NCBI GenBank assembly: GCA_049589355.1
Contig: JBAWAP010000390.1
Span: forward strand, 1-18,246
Length of the DNA: 18,246 nt
Direction of reading: 5' to 3'
Origin: JBAWAP01 sp049589355
Lineage (GTDB): Bacteria > Chloroflexota > Anaerolineae > VGOG01
Positions 1-6,393 of this stretch are shown in pieces. A program made the position numbers and the translations under genes. The notes under the pieces are model-generated. The model did not search any database. It was not told the DNA's origin and was given only the letters and a program-made list of their open reading frames with translations. Positions within the stretch are counted from its first letter, which is position 1, and each line of letters begins with the position of its first letter.

Positions 1-57
1 CGCCACCGCCAACAACACGAACACCAAAACCAAAGTTACTGCTCTTTTGCTCAACAT
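1..57 (-). CDS. N-terminus of an exported protein (cut by window edge)
   Basis: Only the first 19 codons are in the window. They read as a start methionine, a short basic segment (LSKR) and a run of Val, Leu, Phe and Ala, which is a typical Sec signal peptide or lipoprotein leader. A strong ribosome binding site (GGAGGT, complement of about 62-68) sits just before the ATG at 57, and a good sigma70 promoter lies upstream at 221-249. Nothing of the mature protein is visible, so its function cannot be given. That it is a real translated start is fairly secure. Confidence 0.75.
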   Translation of the reverse strand, partial: MLSKRAVTLVLVFVLLAVA

Positions 58-174
58 TTCTACCTCCTTCGTTCATTGAAGTTGTCGAGGGTTGAAACAT
101 CAATCCTCAAAGGCTAGCAGCTACTTAATTTCCCTGGCCACCACCCCCTTTCAGCCAGCAGGTCTGTCGGGAAT

Positions 175-220
175 GAGTAATGAGTCAACGAGTAACGAGC
201 TAACAAGTACCTCATTGACT
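175..220. repeat. GAGTCAAC-type 7-8-nt quasi-repeat array
   Basis: GAGTAAT, GAGTCAAC, GAGTAAC and GAGCTAAC follow each other directly, then AAGTAC and an inverted end CTCATTGACT. The same unit and the same inverted ending (ACCTCRTTGAC) recur in the tupB-tupA gap at 6394-6505, so this is a dispersed family. It lies in the leader of the leftmost minus-strand gene, downstream of that gene's -10 box. Confidence 0.75.
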
Positions 221-249
221 ATTTTATCACCTTGACTGTAGTTTGTCAA
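221..249 (-). promoter_or_regulatory. sigma70 promoter for the leftmost minus-strand gene
   Basis: On the minus strand TTGACA (249-244) is followed after 17 nt by TAAAAT (226-221). It faces the signal-peptide gene starting at 57 and leaves a leader of roughly 155 nt that contains a GAGTCAAC repeat array. Confidence 0.6.
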
Positions 250-262
250 AACCATTCGCGGC

Positions 263-1099
263 TCACTCTACCTTGAAATAGGGTTCCAACACCTTTATCG
301 TCGCCGCCCGCGCTGCGGTGGCCAATTCCGCTGGATCGCGCTCCCAGTATTCGGGCCGAAACAGCTCGATGGAGCAGAGGCCGTCGAAGCAGATTCTTTC
401 GAGGCGAGACAGGATATCGTCCAACGGGATCACTCCCTCGCCGGGCAGCAAACGGTGAGCATCCTCTATCGTCTCCTTGGGCCGATCCTCGACGTCGTTG
501 ATGTGAAAGATGAGGAGCTTTTCCGGATCTACGGCTTCGATGGATGCAAGCTCTGAGCTGCCAGCATAGAAATGGCAGGTGTCTATGACCAGGCCAACGT
601 TGGGCCTGTTTACTGCCTGCACGATCTCCCAACACTGGGCCAGGGTGCGCACCGAGCACCAGCCAAAGCCCAGGAACTCGAAGGCCAGGTTCACCCCATA
701 GGAAGCGGCGATTTCCGCCAAGTCATGCAGCACTCGCACTGACTCAGCTTTTATGTCCTCCCAAGAGGCACCCTCCTTTGGGGTGGGACTGGGCACGACG
801 ACGATTTTGTCACAACCCAGCACATCGGCTCTGGCACATAGCTCACAGCAACGAGCTTTGATCAGCGCGTAATCGTCCGGTGAGCGGAAGGTGATGAACT
901 CGATAGAGTTGATGCTGGCCGGCTGAACACGGTGCTGAGTGAAGATCGCATTGAGGTCGTCGAGGCTGCGATTGGTCAGATAGGTATCCATCTTCGCCGC
1001 CCAGATTTCGAGGGCCTTGAAACCCGCTTTGCCAGCAGCGGCGATATCCTCTGGCAGCGTGGCCTTCATGGTGGTCGCGCCGTTGAAGCCTAGTAACAT
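263..1099 (-). CDS. iolI: IolI-like sugar isomerase (inosose isomerase family, TIM barrel)
   Basis: This 278-residue protein belongs to the xylose-isomerase-like TIM-barrel family that moves carbonyls along sugars or inososes using a divalent metal. The presumed metal ligands are visible at the ends of beta strands: E141 in AFEFLGF, D173 in VIDTCHF, H199 in IFHINDVED and E245 in SIELFRPEYW. The N-terminal FNGATT, the SLDDL segment, the ELFRPEYW motif and the length all resemble, from memory, Bacillus IolI (2-keto-myo-inositol isomerase). I chose the ATG at 1099 because GAGGAGG lies just before it; a longer frame starting at 1165 has no such site and would run into a repeat element. It is probably cotranscribed with the epimerase gene upstream (gap about 144 bp). 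No other inositol gene is in the window, so the substrate is an inference. Confidence 0.75.
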   Translation of the reverse strand: MLLGFNGATTMKATLPEDIAAAGKAGFKALEIWAAKMDTYLTNRSLDDLNAIFTQHRVQPASINSIEFITFRSPDDYALIKARCCELCARADVLGCDKIVVVPSPTPKEGASWEDIKAESVRVLHDLAEIAASYGVNLAFEFLGFGWCSVRTLAQCWEIVQAVNRPNVGLVIDTCHFYAGSSELASIEAVDPEKLLIFHINDVEDRPKETIEDAHRLLPGEGVIPLDDILSRLERICFDGLCSIELFRPEYWERDPAELATAARAATIKVLEPYFKVE

Positions 1100-1143
1100 G
1101 TCTCTCCTCCTCGGTACCCCTACAGGAGTTTGGATAAGGTGAG

Positions 1144-1241
1144 AGAAACCAGGTTTTTCGCTCAAGAGTGCCTATCGCGACAGCAAAAATTCCCGCAATT
1201 GCACACGTTTTGGATGCAAAGGGTTCAAAAACCTGGTTTCT
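1144..1241. repeat. 98-bp palindrome-ended element A
   Basis: AGAAACCAGGTTTTT (1144-1158) and its exact reverse complement AAAAACCTGGTTTCT (1227-1241) bound 68 bp. Each 15-bp end is itself a near palindrome around AAACC-A-GGTTT. The element fills most of the gap between the two isomerase genes and begins 45 bp upstream of the iolI-like start. Its total length equals that of element B at 2089-2186. Confidence 0.8.
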
Positions 1242-1243
1242 GG

Positions 1244-2059
1244 TCAGGACATCGCCTCTAGCTCGCGCAGCAGGCTGATGGAATCGGCCACGTAGACTGC
1301 CACCTCATCTCGCCAACCCTGTCCCTTGACTGGCGTGAAGGGATCGGGGCCAGAGGCTGTGCATTCGATGATGATCGAACCGTCGTATCCGATGCCCTTG
1401 AGAGCCTGCATCACATCGAGGAAGTTGGTATGCCCACGACCGACCGCCTGGCGGTTGGAGTCGGCGGCGTGGAAGAGGACCAGGTGCTTCCCCGCCGCGC
1501 GGATGGCGCTGCCCAGGTCCCCCTCCTCGATGTTCATGTGATAGGCATCCAGGAGAAGGCCCACGTTGGACGCTCCCACCTCCTCCACGAAACGCACTGC
1601 CTCTTCGGCGGTGTTCAGCAAATGGGACTCGTAGCGATTGAGAACTTCGATGGCCAATCGCAGACCCAATTCCTGGGCTCGCTCGGCGATGCGCTGGACT
1701 CCCACCACGTAGTTCACGTACTCCTGCTCGTAGGTGGTCACCGGGCGGATACGCCCCACCGCTCCGTGGCATCCCACCATCGGCGCTCCTACCTCAGCGG
1801 CGAAGTCCAACAAGCGCAGATAATAATCCACCGCCTTAGCCCTCACCTCGGCGTCGGGATGGGGCAGATCCACGTCGGCTGGGGTGAGGGAGAGCACAAC
1901 CAGCCCCTGGTCGTCCAAGATTGCTTTGACCTCTGCGGGATCATAGAACTCCAAATCGCCCTTCAGCTCCAACCCGTCGTAACCGAAGCCAGCCAAACGA
2001 GCCGCTGTTTCTACCAGTGGCTCATCTCCAAAGATCCAGTTGCAGACTCCATACTTCAT
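1244..2059 (-). CDS. sugar 3-epimerase-like protein (tagatose/psicose epimerase family, TIM barrel)
   Basis: A 271-residue TIM-barrel sugar isomerase/epimerase. The family signature EVLNRYESHLLNT (139-150) contains the second-shell region typical of D-tagatose/D-psicose 3-epimerases. The metal ligands are E138, D171 (LLLDAYHMN), H197 (LFHAADSNR) and E232 (IIIECTA), and R203 with GRGH matches the ketose-binding loop. These enzymes invert C3 of ketohexoses; close relatives include hydroxypyruvate isomerases, so the substrate stays open. The start at 2059 is chosen because GGAGGGAG precedes it and the protein then begins MKYGVCNW, as in the family; a longer frame to 2122 would read through a repeat element. 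It is the first gene after the minus-strand promoter at 2210-2238, with a leader of about 145 nt that contains element B. Confidence 0.75.
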   Translation of the reverse strand: MKYGVCNWIFGDEPLVETAARLAGFGYDGLELKGDLEFYDPAEVKAILDDQGLVVLSLTPADVDLPHPDAEVRAKAVDYYLRLLDFAAEVGAPMVGCHGAVGRIRPVTTYEQEYVNYVVGVQRIAERAQELGLRLAIEVLNRYESHLLNTAEEAVRFVEEVGASNVGLLLDAYHMNIEEGDLGSAIRAAGKHLVLFHAADSNRQAVGRGHTNFLDVMQALKGIGYDGSIIIECTASGPDPFTPVKGQGWRDEVAVYVADSISLLRELEAMS

Positions 2060-2088
2060 ACCCACTCCCTCCAGCGAAAGTGCCATGC

Positions 2089-2186
2089 AGACCTCCGAGG
2101 TTTCGATCACAGATTCGGACACACCATGGCAAAAAGGACTGATTGTTAACCGCAGACGACCATGGACGAGGAAACCTCGGAGGTCT
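2089..2186. repeat. 98-bp palindrome-ended element B
   Basis: AGACCTCCGAGGTTTC (2089-2104) and its exact reverse complement GAAACCTCGGAGGTCT (2171-2186) bound 66 bp. The ends are near palindromes around ACCTC-C-GAGGT. The element lies in the transcribed leader of the epimerase gene, 30 bp upstream of its ATG. It matches element A in total length and in having TTTTTGC exactly 24 nt before the end nearest the gene (minus-strand reading). Confidence 0.8.
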
Positions 2187-2209
2187 TTGCTCCAACGAAA
2201 GCGCCGATA

Positions 2210-2238
2210 ACTATATCACACCTGAATTAGGTTGTCAA
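2210..2238 (-). promoter_or_regulatory. sigma70 promoter for the epimerase/isomerase genes
   Basis: TTGACA (2238-2233) and TATAGT (2215-2210) are separated by 17 nt on the minus strand. It is divergent from the plus-strand promoter at 2259; only 20 bp lie between the two -35 boxes. Confidence 0.75.
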
Positions 2239-2258
2239 GAGAATCTCACTGGAAGCCC

Positions 2259-2287
2259 TTGACAAATCATCACAAAGGATTTACAAT
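2259..2287 (+). promoter_or_regulatory. sigma70 promoter for the Phd-DUF5678/retropepsin genes
   Basis: A consensus TTGACA (2259-2264), a 17-nt spacer and TACAAT (2282-2287) precede the ATG at 2313. A ribosome binding site GAGGTGAT (2300-2307) fits it, so transcription would start about 20 nt before the gene. Confidence 0.8.
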
Positions 2288-2312
2288 ACCAGATAATTTG
2301 AGGTGATCCCCT

Positions 2313-2753
2313 ATGGTCAAAACCCTTGACATCAAAGAGGCTCGTGCGATTTATGGGCCAGACTTGCCAGGTCCGGAGGAAGTGGCCGAAGGTCCCGTGG
2401 TTATACGAAGAGAAGGCAAGCCTTACGCTGTCGCCATCTCCCTGGATGATTATCGCCGCTTTCAGGAGTGGCGTGAAAAAGCCGACCGTGAGGCCCAAAT
2501 CCCGGCTCAGGACGAAGCCTGGGAGAAGGAACGCGCTGCCTTCCATCGTCTGAAGCCCCAACTCTTGCAGACGCATAAGGGACTCTACGTAGCCATCCAC
2601 GGCGGCCAAGTGGTAGACGCTGATGCAGACAATCTGGCACTAGCCCAGAGGGTCATGTCCAAGCTAAAGGACAAGTTCTTCTATCTTCAACTGGTCAGCG
2701 AGGAGCCCCGCACCTTTGAAATCCCATCGCCAGAGGAACTCCACAGTGTTTAG
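2313..2753 (+). CDS. Phd/YefM-like N-terminal domain fused to a DUF5678-like domain
   Basis: The 146-residue protein has two parts. Residues 1-52 read like a Phd/YefM antitoxin: KTLDIKEARAIY, then a PVVIRREGKPYAVAISLDDYRRF segment (28-50), the fold that binds operator DNA and neutralises toxins. After a charged helical linker (about 53-75), residues 76-146 (LKPQLLQTHKGLYVAIHGGQ, then VVDADAD) resemble DUF5678, a small domain of unknown role. It has its own consensus promoter and a good ribosome binding site. The next gene, a retropepsin-like protease, overlaps it by 8 nt, so the two are very likely translated together. No RelE- or Doc-type toxin is adjacent. The function is unknown; a regulator or adaptor for the protease is one reading. 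Confidence 0.75.
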   Translation: MVKTLDIKEARAIYGPDLPGPEEVAEGPVVIRREGKPYAVAISLDDYRRFQEWREKADREAQIPAQDEAWEKERAAFHRLKPQLLQTHKGLYVAIHGGQVVDADADNLALAQRVMSKLKDKFFYLQLVSEEPRTFEIPSPEELHSV

Positions 2754-3120
2754 GTACAACACCACTATCCAACCTCCAGCCGCTTTCGTGCAAGTGACCC
2801 TGCTCGATCCCATCACTGGGCTCTCTGTTCAGAAGCCAGGCAAGCTGGACACCGGCGCCAGCATTACTGTGCTTCCTGAGTCAGTAGTGACGACATTGCG
2901 ATTGAAAGCCGTGAGCGAAGGTTTTGTTACTGGGTTCAATGGCAAGGGAACATTGCGGCCTCTATATTATGTCGCTATGGAAATCGCGGGTTATAACATT
3001 CCCCTCGTGGAAGTTACCTCTGCTCAGCGATCAGACTTTCTCCTGGGCCGCGATGTCCTTAACCAATTCATACTTACGCTGGACGGCAAAGCCCTCACCT
3101 TCTATCTCCACGATCCCTAA
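2746..3120 (+). CDS. retropepsin-like (clan AA) aspartic protease
   Basis: This small protein (124 residues) has the single-lobe aspartic protease layout. The catalytic triad D35-T36-G37 sits in LDTGASITVLPE, and a second conserved segment FLLGRDVLNQF is followed by ILTLDG near the C-terminus, as in bacterial retroviral-type proteases. These act as homodimers, each chain giving one aspartate. I place the start at the GTG 2746, because AGAGGAA (2732-2738) precedes it at good spacing and it overlaps the upstream stop by 8 nt; a TTG at 2716 is possible but has no clear site. No signal peptide or membrane segment is seen, so it is probably cytoplasmic. Its substrate is unknown. Confidence 0.8.
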   Translation: MFRYNTTIQPPAAFVQVTLLDPITGLSVQKPGKLDTGASITVLPESVVTTLRLKAVSEGFVTGFNGKGTLRPLYYVAMEIAGYNIPLVEVTSAQRSDFLLGRDVLNQFILTLDGKALTFYLHDP

Positions 3121-3132
3121 TCTTCAGGACTT

Positions 3133-3154
3133 GGGCAGCCGCAAGGGATTGCCC
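3133..3154. repeat. short GCAA-loop palindrome
   Basis: GGGCAGCC, a GCAA turn and GGGATTGCCC form an imperfect hairpin just after the retropepsin stop. From memory, sequences of this GGGC-CC-GCAA-GGG-GCCCCTA type are scattered in Chloroflexota and cyanobacterial genomes. It precedes the terminator, and no role is visible. Confidence 0.45.
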
Positions 3155-3173
3155 CTACTGTGGTGGCAAACAA

Positions 3174-3212
3174 AAAGGCCCTTTTCCTTCAGGAAGAAAA
3201 GGGCCTTTGTTT
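3174..3212. terminator. bidirectional intrinsic terminator
   Basis: AAAGGCCCTTTTC (3174-3186) and GAAAAGGGCCTTT (3196-3208) form a perfect 13-bp stem with a 9-nt loop. GTTTTATT follows on the plus strand, and TTGTTTG follows the stem on the minus strand, so it can stop both the retropepsin transcript and moaA, which converge here. Confidence 0.85.
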
Positions 3213-3215
3213 TAT

Positions 3216-4205
3216 TCACCCTCCAATCTCCGACATGGTACGCCCCTGAGGGATTAGCTGCTCACACAGGTGGTGCCTCTCCGGCTTGGCGCGGACGGCC
3301 TCGATGATCAGGTGATTGATCTCCTCCATCGTCGCCCCCTGGCGCAGGGGCGTTCGGAGGTCAATCTCGTAGTCCGAGAGGAGGCAGGGACGCAGCTTGC
3401 CGTCGGCGGTGAGGCGCAGGCGGTTGCACTGGTGGCAGAAGTGCTCGCTGATGGGGGTGATGAAGCCGATGGTGCCCTGAGCACCTGGCAGGCGATAGTA
3501 GCGGGCCGGGCCATCGCCGAAGCCCAACCTGGCCGGGATGAGCTCCCCCAGTTCCCTCTCGATTCTCCCCCGCACCTCGCCCATCGGCACATACCCATTC
3601 CCAGCCCAGTCAGCATGGTCGCCCAGGGGCATCACCTCGATGAAACGCACGTGCCGGTCGGGCGCATAGGTCAAGCGAGCGAAGTCCACGACCTCGTCGT
3701 CGTTGAGGCCCCTGATCACCACGGTGTTGATCTTGACGGGCACAAGGCCCACTTCCCTGGCTGCGGCGATGCCCTCCAGGGTGTCGGACAGCTCGCCCAG
3801 GCGGGTGATGCGGCGAAACCGCTCTGGCCTCAGGGTGTCCAGGCTGACGTTAACCCGCTTGAGGCCTGCTGCCTTCAGCTCCTCGGCGTAGCGGGCCAGC
3901 AGGATGCCGTTGGTAGTCATGGCCAGGTCATCAATGCCAGGAATGCGGACCAGCATATGCACCAGGTCCACAAGCCCCAACCTGGCCAGGGGCTCGCCCC
4001 CGGTCAGACGTACCTTGCTGATGCCCAACTCGGCGGCAGCCCGCACCACAGTCTCGATTTCCTCGTAGCGCAAGATCTCTTCGTGAGGGCGCCAGGGAAC
4101 TCCCTCCGGCGGCATGCAGTAGACGCAGCGCAGGTTGCAGCGGTCCGTCACCGAGACGCGCAGGTAGCTGATGGGACGATTGAAGTTATCCGAATAATAT
4201 GGCAT
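3216..4205 (-). CDS. moaA: GTP 3',8-cyclase MoaA (molybdenum/tungsten cofactor biosynthesis)
   Basis: A full-length MoaA (329 residues), the radical SAM enzyme that with MoaC converts GTP to cyclic pyranopterin, the first step of molybdopterin synthesis. The N-terminal cluster motif CNLRCVYC supplies C23, C27 and C30. GGEP (69-72) is the SAM-binding motif. The C-terminal cluster uses C257, C260 and C274 (FCHQCNRLRL and LRPCLL). The chain ends in the conserved Gly-Gly (328-329) needed for cyclisation. The ATG at 4205 matches the family N-terminus; its ribosome binding site (GAGTGA) is weak. No moaC or mog gene is in the window, but the tungstate transporter and two Moco-type riboswitches lie a few genes away. 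It ends at a shared terminator and starts divergently from the toxin-antitoxin promoter. Confidence 0.97.
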   Translation of the reverse strand: MPYYSDNFNRPISYLRVSVTDRCNLRCVYCMPPEGVPWRPHEEILRYEEIETVVRAAAELGISKVRLTGGEPLARLGLVDLVHMLVRIPGIDDLAMTTNGILLARYAEELKAAGLKRVNVSLDTLRPERFRRITRLGELSDTLEGIAAAREVGLVPVKINTVVIRGLNDDEVVDFARLTYAPDRHVRFIEVMPLGDHADWAGNGYVPMGEVRGRIERELGELIPARLGFGDGPARYYRLPGAQGTIGFITPISEHFCHQCNRLRLTADGKLRPCLLSDYEIDLRTPLRQGATMEEINHLIIEAVRAKPERHHLCEQLIPQGRTMSEIGG

Positions 4206-4226
4206 GGGGTTTCACTCTATCGAGCA

Positions 4227-4254
4227 TTGACTAACCATAAAAATTGTGTATAAT
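4227..4254 (+). promoter_or_regulatory. sigma70 promoter for the VapBC-type operon
   Basis: TTGACT (4227-4232), a 16-nt spacer and a perfect TATAAT (4249-4254) lie 25 nt before the antitoxin ATG, with ribosome binding site GGGAGGTG at 4267-4274. It starts 22 bp from the divergent moaA start codon, so antitoxin autoregulation here could also touch moaA. Confidence 0.75.
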
Positions 4255-4279
4255 AAGTGTGTAAAAGGGAGGTGCCGAT

Positions 4280-4591
4280 ATGTCCATTGCTGAACGAGTA
4301 GAGAAAAAAGAGCGGATCAATGTCCTCCTGCCCTCCTCTCTCCTAGCCGAACTGAGAGAATTGGTCCCTCCCCGTGAGCGCAGTGGCTTCATCGCCGAGG
4401 CCACCGCCCAACGGTTACTTCAGCTCAAGCAACAAAAGGCCTTACGGGAGTCAAGAGGGGCATGGACCGACGAGAACCATCCTGAGCTGCAAACCCAAGG
4501 AGATGTGAGGAACTGGCTTAAAGAACTCCACGCCTCCACCAATGCCAGGATAGAAGGGCTGTACAATGATCAAGTATCTCCTGGACTCTGA
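4280..4591 (+). CDS. VapB-type antitoxin (ribbon-helix-helix-like)
   Basis: A 103-residue protein lying directly before a PIN-domain toxin and overlapping it by 26 nt, the standard toxin-antitoxin order. Residues 12-50 (ERINVLLPSSLLAELREL, then SGFIAEATAQRLL) have the strand-helix-helix pattern of ribbon-helix-helix DNA-binding proteins: one strand, a helix opened by PSS, then a second helix after a Gly/Phe turn. The C-terminal half (51-103) is polar and likely wraps the toxin. A strong promoter and Shine-Dalgarno sequence precede it. The antitoxin assignment rests mainly on the neighbour; the exact family is uncertain. Confidence 0.75.
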   Translation: MSIAERVEKKERINVLLPSSLLAELRELVPPRERSGFIAEATAQRLLQLKQQKALRESRGAWTDENHPELQTQGDVRNWLKELHASTNARIEGLYNDQVSPGL

Positions 4592-4946
4592 CGTTCTGAT
4601 CTGGCAACTGCGTGGCCAAGAGGAGACGGCGGAATTGCTTGCCAGGTTGTCAAAAGAAGGCATCCTGGGTTGCTCGGTGGTATCCATTGTCGAGATCCAG
4701 GCAGGGGTAAGACGCAGTGAGGAGGAGAAAACCAACGCTCTCCTTGACTCTCTGAAAGCCCACGACGTCACAACAGCCATCGCCAACCTGGCAGGCAAAT
4801 TCATTCGGGACTACCGGGCCAAAGGCATAACGCTCGATTTTGTTGACTCCATCGTTGCTGCTACCGCTGTACTCCACGGCCTAACCTTGTTCACTTATAA
4901 CGTCAAGCACTACCCCATGCCCGAGGTCGAACTCTACTCCCCCTAG
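4566..4946 (+). CDS. vapC: PIN-domain endoribonuclease toxin, VapC family
   Basis: This 126-residue protein is a typical VapC, a magnesium-dependent RNase that blocks translation when free of its antitoxin. The acidic PIN residues are present: D7 in YLLDSDVLIW, E43 in SIVEIQAGV, D94 in LDFVDSIVAAT and the late polar position N112 in LFTYNVKHY. All catalytic positions look intact, so it is probably active. Its ATG lies inside the antitoxin frame (26-nt overlap), so translation is coupled. Its stop codon overlaps the tupC stop on the other strand within the same CTAG, with no terminator between these convergent genes. Confidence 0.92.
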   Translation: MIKYLLDSDVLIWQLRGQEETAELLARLSKEGILGCSVVSIVEIQAGVRRSEEEKTNALLDSLKAHDVTTAIANLAGKFIRDYRAKGITLDFVDSIVAATAVLHGLTLFTYNVKHYPMPEVELYSP

Positions 4947-5677
4947 TAAACCATCTCCCCTCGGACAAAGGCCAGCGTCCGTGGATCGGATGGCGAAGAG
5001 AAGAACCGCTCGGCAGGGGCAACTTCAATTATCCTCCCCTCCAAGAGCAACGCCACCCGATGGGCCAGCCGCTTGGCCTGGAAGACGTTGTGAGTAACCA
5101 GGACGATGGTTGTGCCCTTTCGGCGGTTCAAATCAGCCACGATGCCCTCAATGAGGCCCACGTTGTAGGGATCCAAGTTGGCCGTCGGCTCGTCCAGAAG
5201 GAGCACCTGGGGCTGGACGACCATCGCCCTGGCCAAAGCCACCCTCTGAGCCTCGCCCCCAGATAGCGTCCTGGCTGGAGCGCCGGCGAACTCAGTCAAA
5301 CCCACCCGCGCTAGAACCCCCTTGACCTTGCCTTCTACTCCTCTCCCTCCCCGAATCTTGACGCCGTAGGCCACGTTGCCATAAACCGTCGTGTTCAGGA
5401 GAACGGGCTTCTGGAAGACAGTGGTCACCTGGCGCCGGATAGCCAGTGGGACCGAGCCAGCGCCATTAAAGGAGTAGTCTTGAAAATGTATCTGCCCCGC
5501 CGTCGGCGGTTCCAGAAAATCGAGGAGGCGCAACAGCGTGCTCTTGCCACTGCCCGAGGGGCCGACGATGCCAAAGATTTCGCCCCAGTGGATCTCCAGG
5601 CTGTCAACATGCAGAACCTCTCTCCCACCGTAGGATTTGACCACCCTGTCCAGTCGGTATGCTAAGTCGTTATTCAC
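4943..5677 (-). CDS. tupC: tungstate ABC transporter ATP-binding protein TupC
   Basis: This is the ATPase of the tungstate importer. From the GTG at 5677 it is 244 residues, with Walker A GPSGSGKST (39-47), Q-loop Q89, signature LSGGEAQ (138-144), Walker B VLLLDEPTANLD (158-169) and switch histidine H196. The GTG overlaps the last codons of tupB (GTGAATAA), and GGGGAGGG lies 9 nt upstream; a longer frame to 5722 would cover tupB. Its overlap with a TupB-type permease, and the TupA-type binding protein next in line, identify the substrate as tungstate (possibly also molybdate) rather than phosphate. It works on the inner face of the membrane with the TupB dimer. The gene ends tail-to-tail with vapC. 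Confidence 0.9.
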   Translation of the reverse strand: MNNDLAYRLDRVVKSYGGREVLHVDSLEIHWGEIFGIVGPSGSGKSTLLRLLDFLEPPTAGQIHFQDYSFNGAGSVPLAIRRQVTTVFQKPVLLNTTVYGNVAYGVKIRGGRGVEGKVKGVLARVGLTEFAGAPARTLSGGEAQRVALARAMVVQPQVLLLDEPTANLDPYNVGLIEGIVADLNRRKGTTIVLVTHNVFQAKRLAHRVALLLEGRIIEVAPAERFFSSPSDPRTLAFVRGEMVY

Positions 5678-6371
5678 TTTCGAAAGCCCTCCCCTGCAAG
5701 CGTAACATGGCCACGTTGGCAAGAAACGAAAGGGTCAGGAGGACAATGCCCAGGGCCATAGCCAGGTCGAAATTGCCCTTGCGCGTCTCCAGGACAATGG
5801 CCGTGGTCAGGACTCGGGTCGAGCCCTGGATGTTGCCCCCCACCAACATCACCGCCCCCACCTCGGAGATAATGCTGCCGAAGCCGGCGATCATAGAGAC
5901 AATGACCCCTACCCTCGCCTCCCTCAGAACGGCCAGGGTTGCCTGCCAGTCCGTCGCCCCCAGGGAAAGGACTTGTTGGCGCAGGTTGGGGTCCACCCCC
6001 ATCACTGCGGCCATGGTGAAGCCTGAGACCAGAGGGAACGAAATGATCACCTGGGCGACGATCATGGCTGCCGGAGTGAAAAGCCAACCCAGAGAGCCCA
6101 AGGGGCCGCTGCGAGACAGCATCAAGTAGACAAAGAGACCAACGACGACCGGGGGAAATCCCATGCCGGTGTAGAGAAGGGCAATGACCAATTGCCGCCC
6201 GATGAAGCGTCTCAATCCCAGCCAACTGCCCAGGGGAATACCCACCAGGGTGCTAACAAGCAAGGCAATACCCGTGACCCGCAGGGAGAGGCTTACAATG
6301 CGGATCAACTCTGGGTCTAGACCGACGAGAAGCTTGAAAGCCTGGATGAAACCACGTACAATCTCGTTGAT
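5670..6371 (-). CDS. tupB: tungstate ABC transporter permease TupB, apparent non-canonical start
   Basis: A membrane permease with about five hydrophobic segments, an EAA-type loop (about 138-166, LGATDWQATL and following) that docks the ATPase, and the TupB-type segment VGGNI, then TRVLTTAIVLET. The first usual start codon is a TTG at 6308, but the 21 codons before it (NEIVRGF, then AFKLLVGLDPE) match the family N-terminus, and GGAGGT lies 8 nt before an ATC at 6371. An in-frame stop lies just upstream, so no ATG, GTG or TTG can serve the full protein. I therefore mark the start at the ATC (233 residues): either a real AUC start, a mutated start or a sequence error. It overlaps tupC at its 3' end. 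Confidence 0.85.
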   Translation of the reverse strand: MNEIVRGFIQAFKLLVGLDPELIRIVSLSLRVTGIALLVSTLVGIPLGSWLGLRRFIGRQLVIALLYTGMGFPPVVVGLFVYLMLSRSGPLGSLGWLFTPAAMIVAQVIISFPLVSGFTMAAVMGVDPNLRQQVLSLGATDWQATLAVLREARVGVIVSMIAGFGSIISEVGAVMLVGGNIQGSTRVLTTAIVLETRKGNFDLAMALGIVLLTLSFLANVAMLRLQGRAFESE

Positions 6372-6393
6372 GGTGAGCTACCTCCCAATGAAT

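Noticed and set aside
2235..2609. Minus-strand frame opposite the Phd-DUF5678 gene
   Set aside because: The sense strand has a consensus promoter, ribosome binding site and recognisable domains; the antisense frame has none.
3270..4253. Long plus-strand open frame (327 codons) opposite moaA
   Set aside because: It is antisense to a complete MoaA with all motifs; its translation is rich in His, Gly and Gln with no recognisable domain.
4206..4266. Possible minus-strand moaA promoter (TTTACA with a TTTTAT at 17 nt)
   Set aside because: The -10 match is poor and lies within the AT-rich divergent promoter of the toxin-antitoxin operon, so I could not support it.
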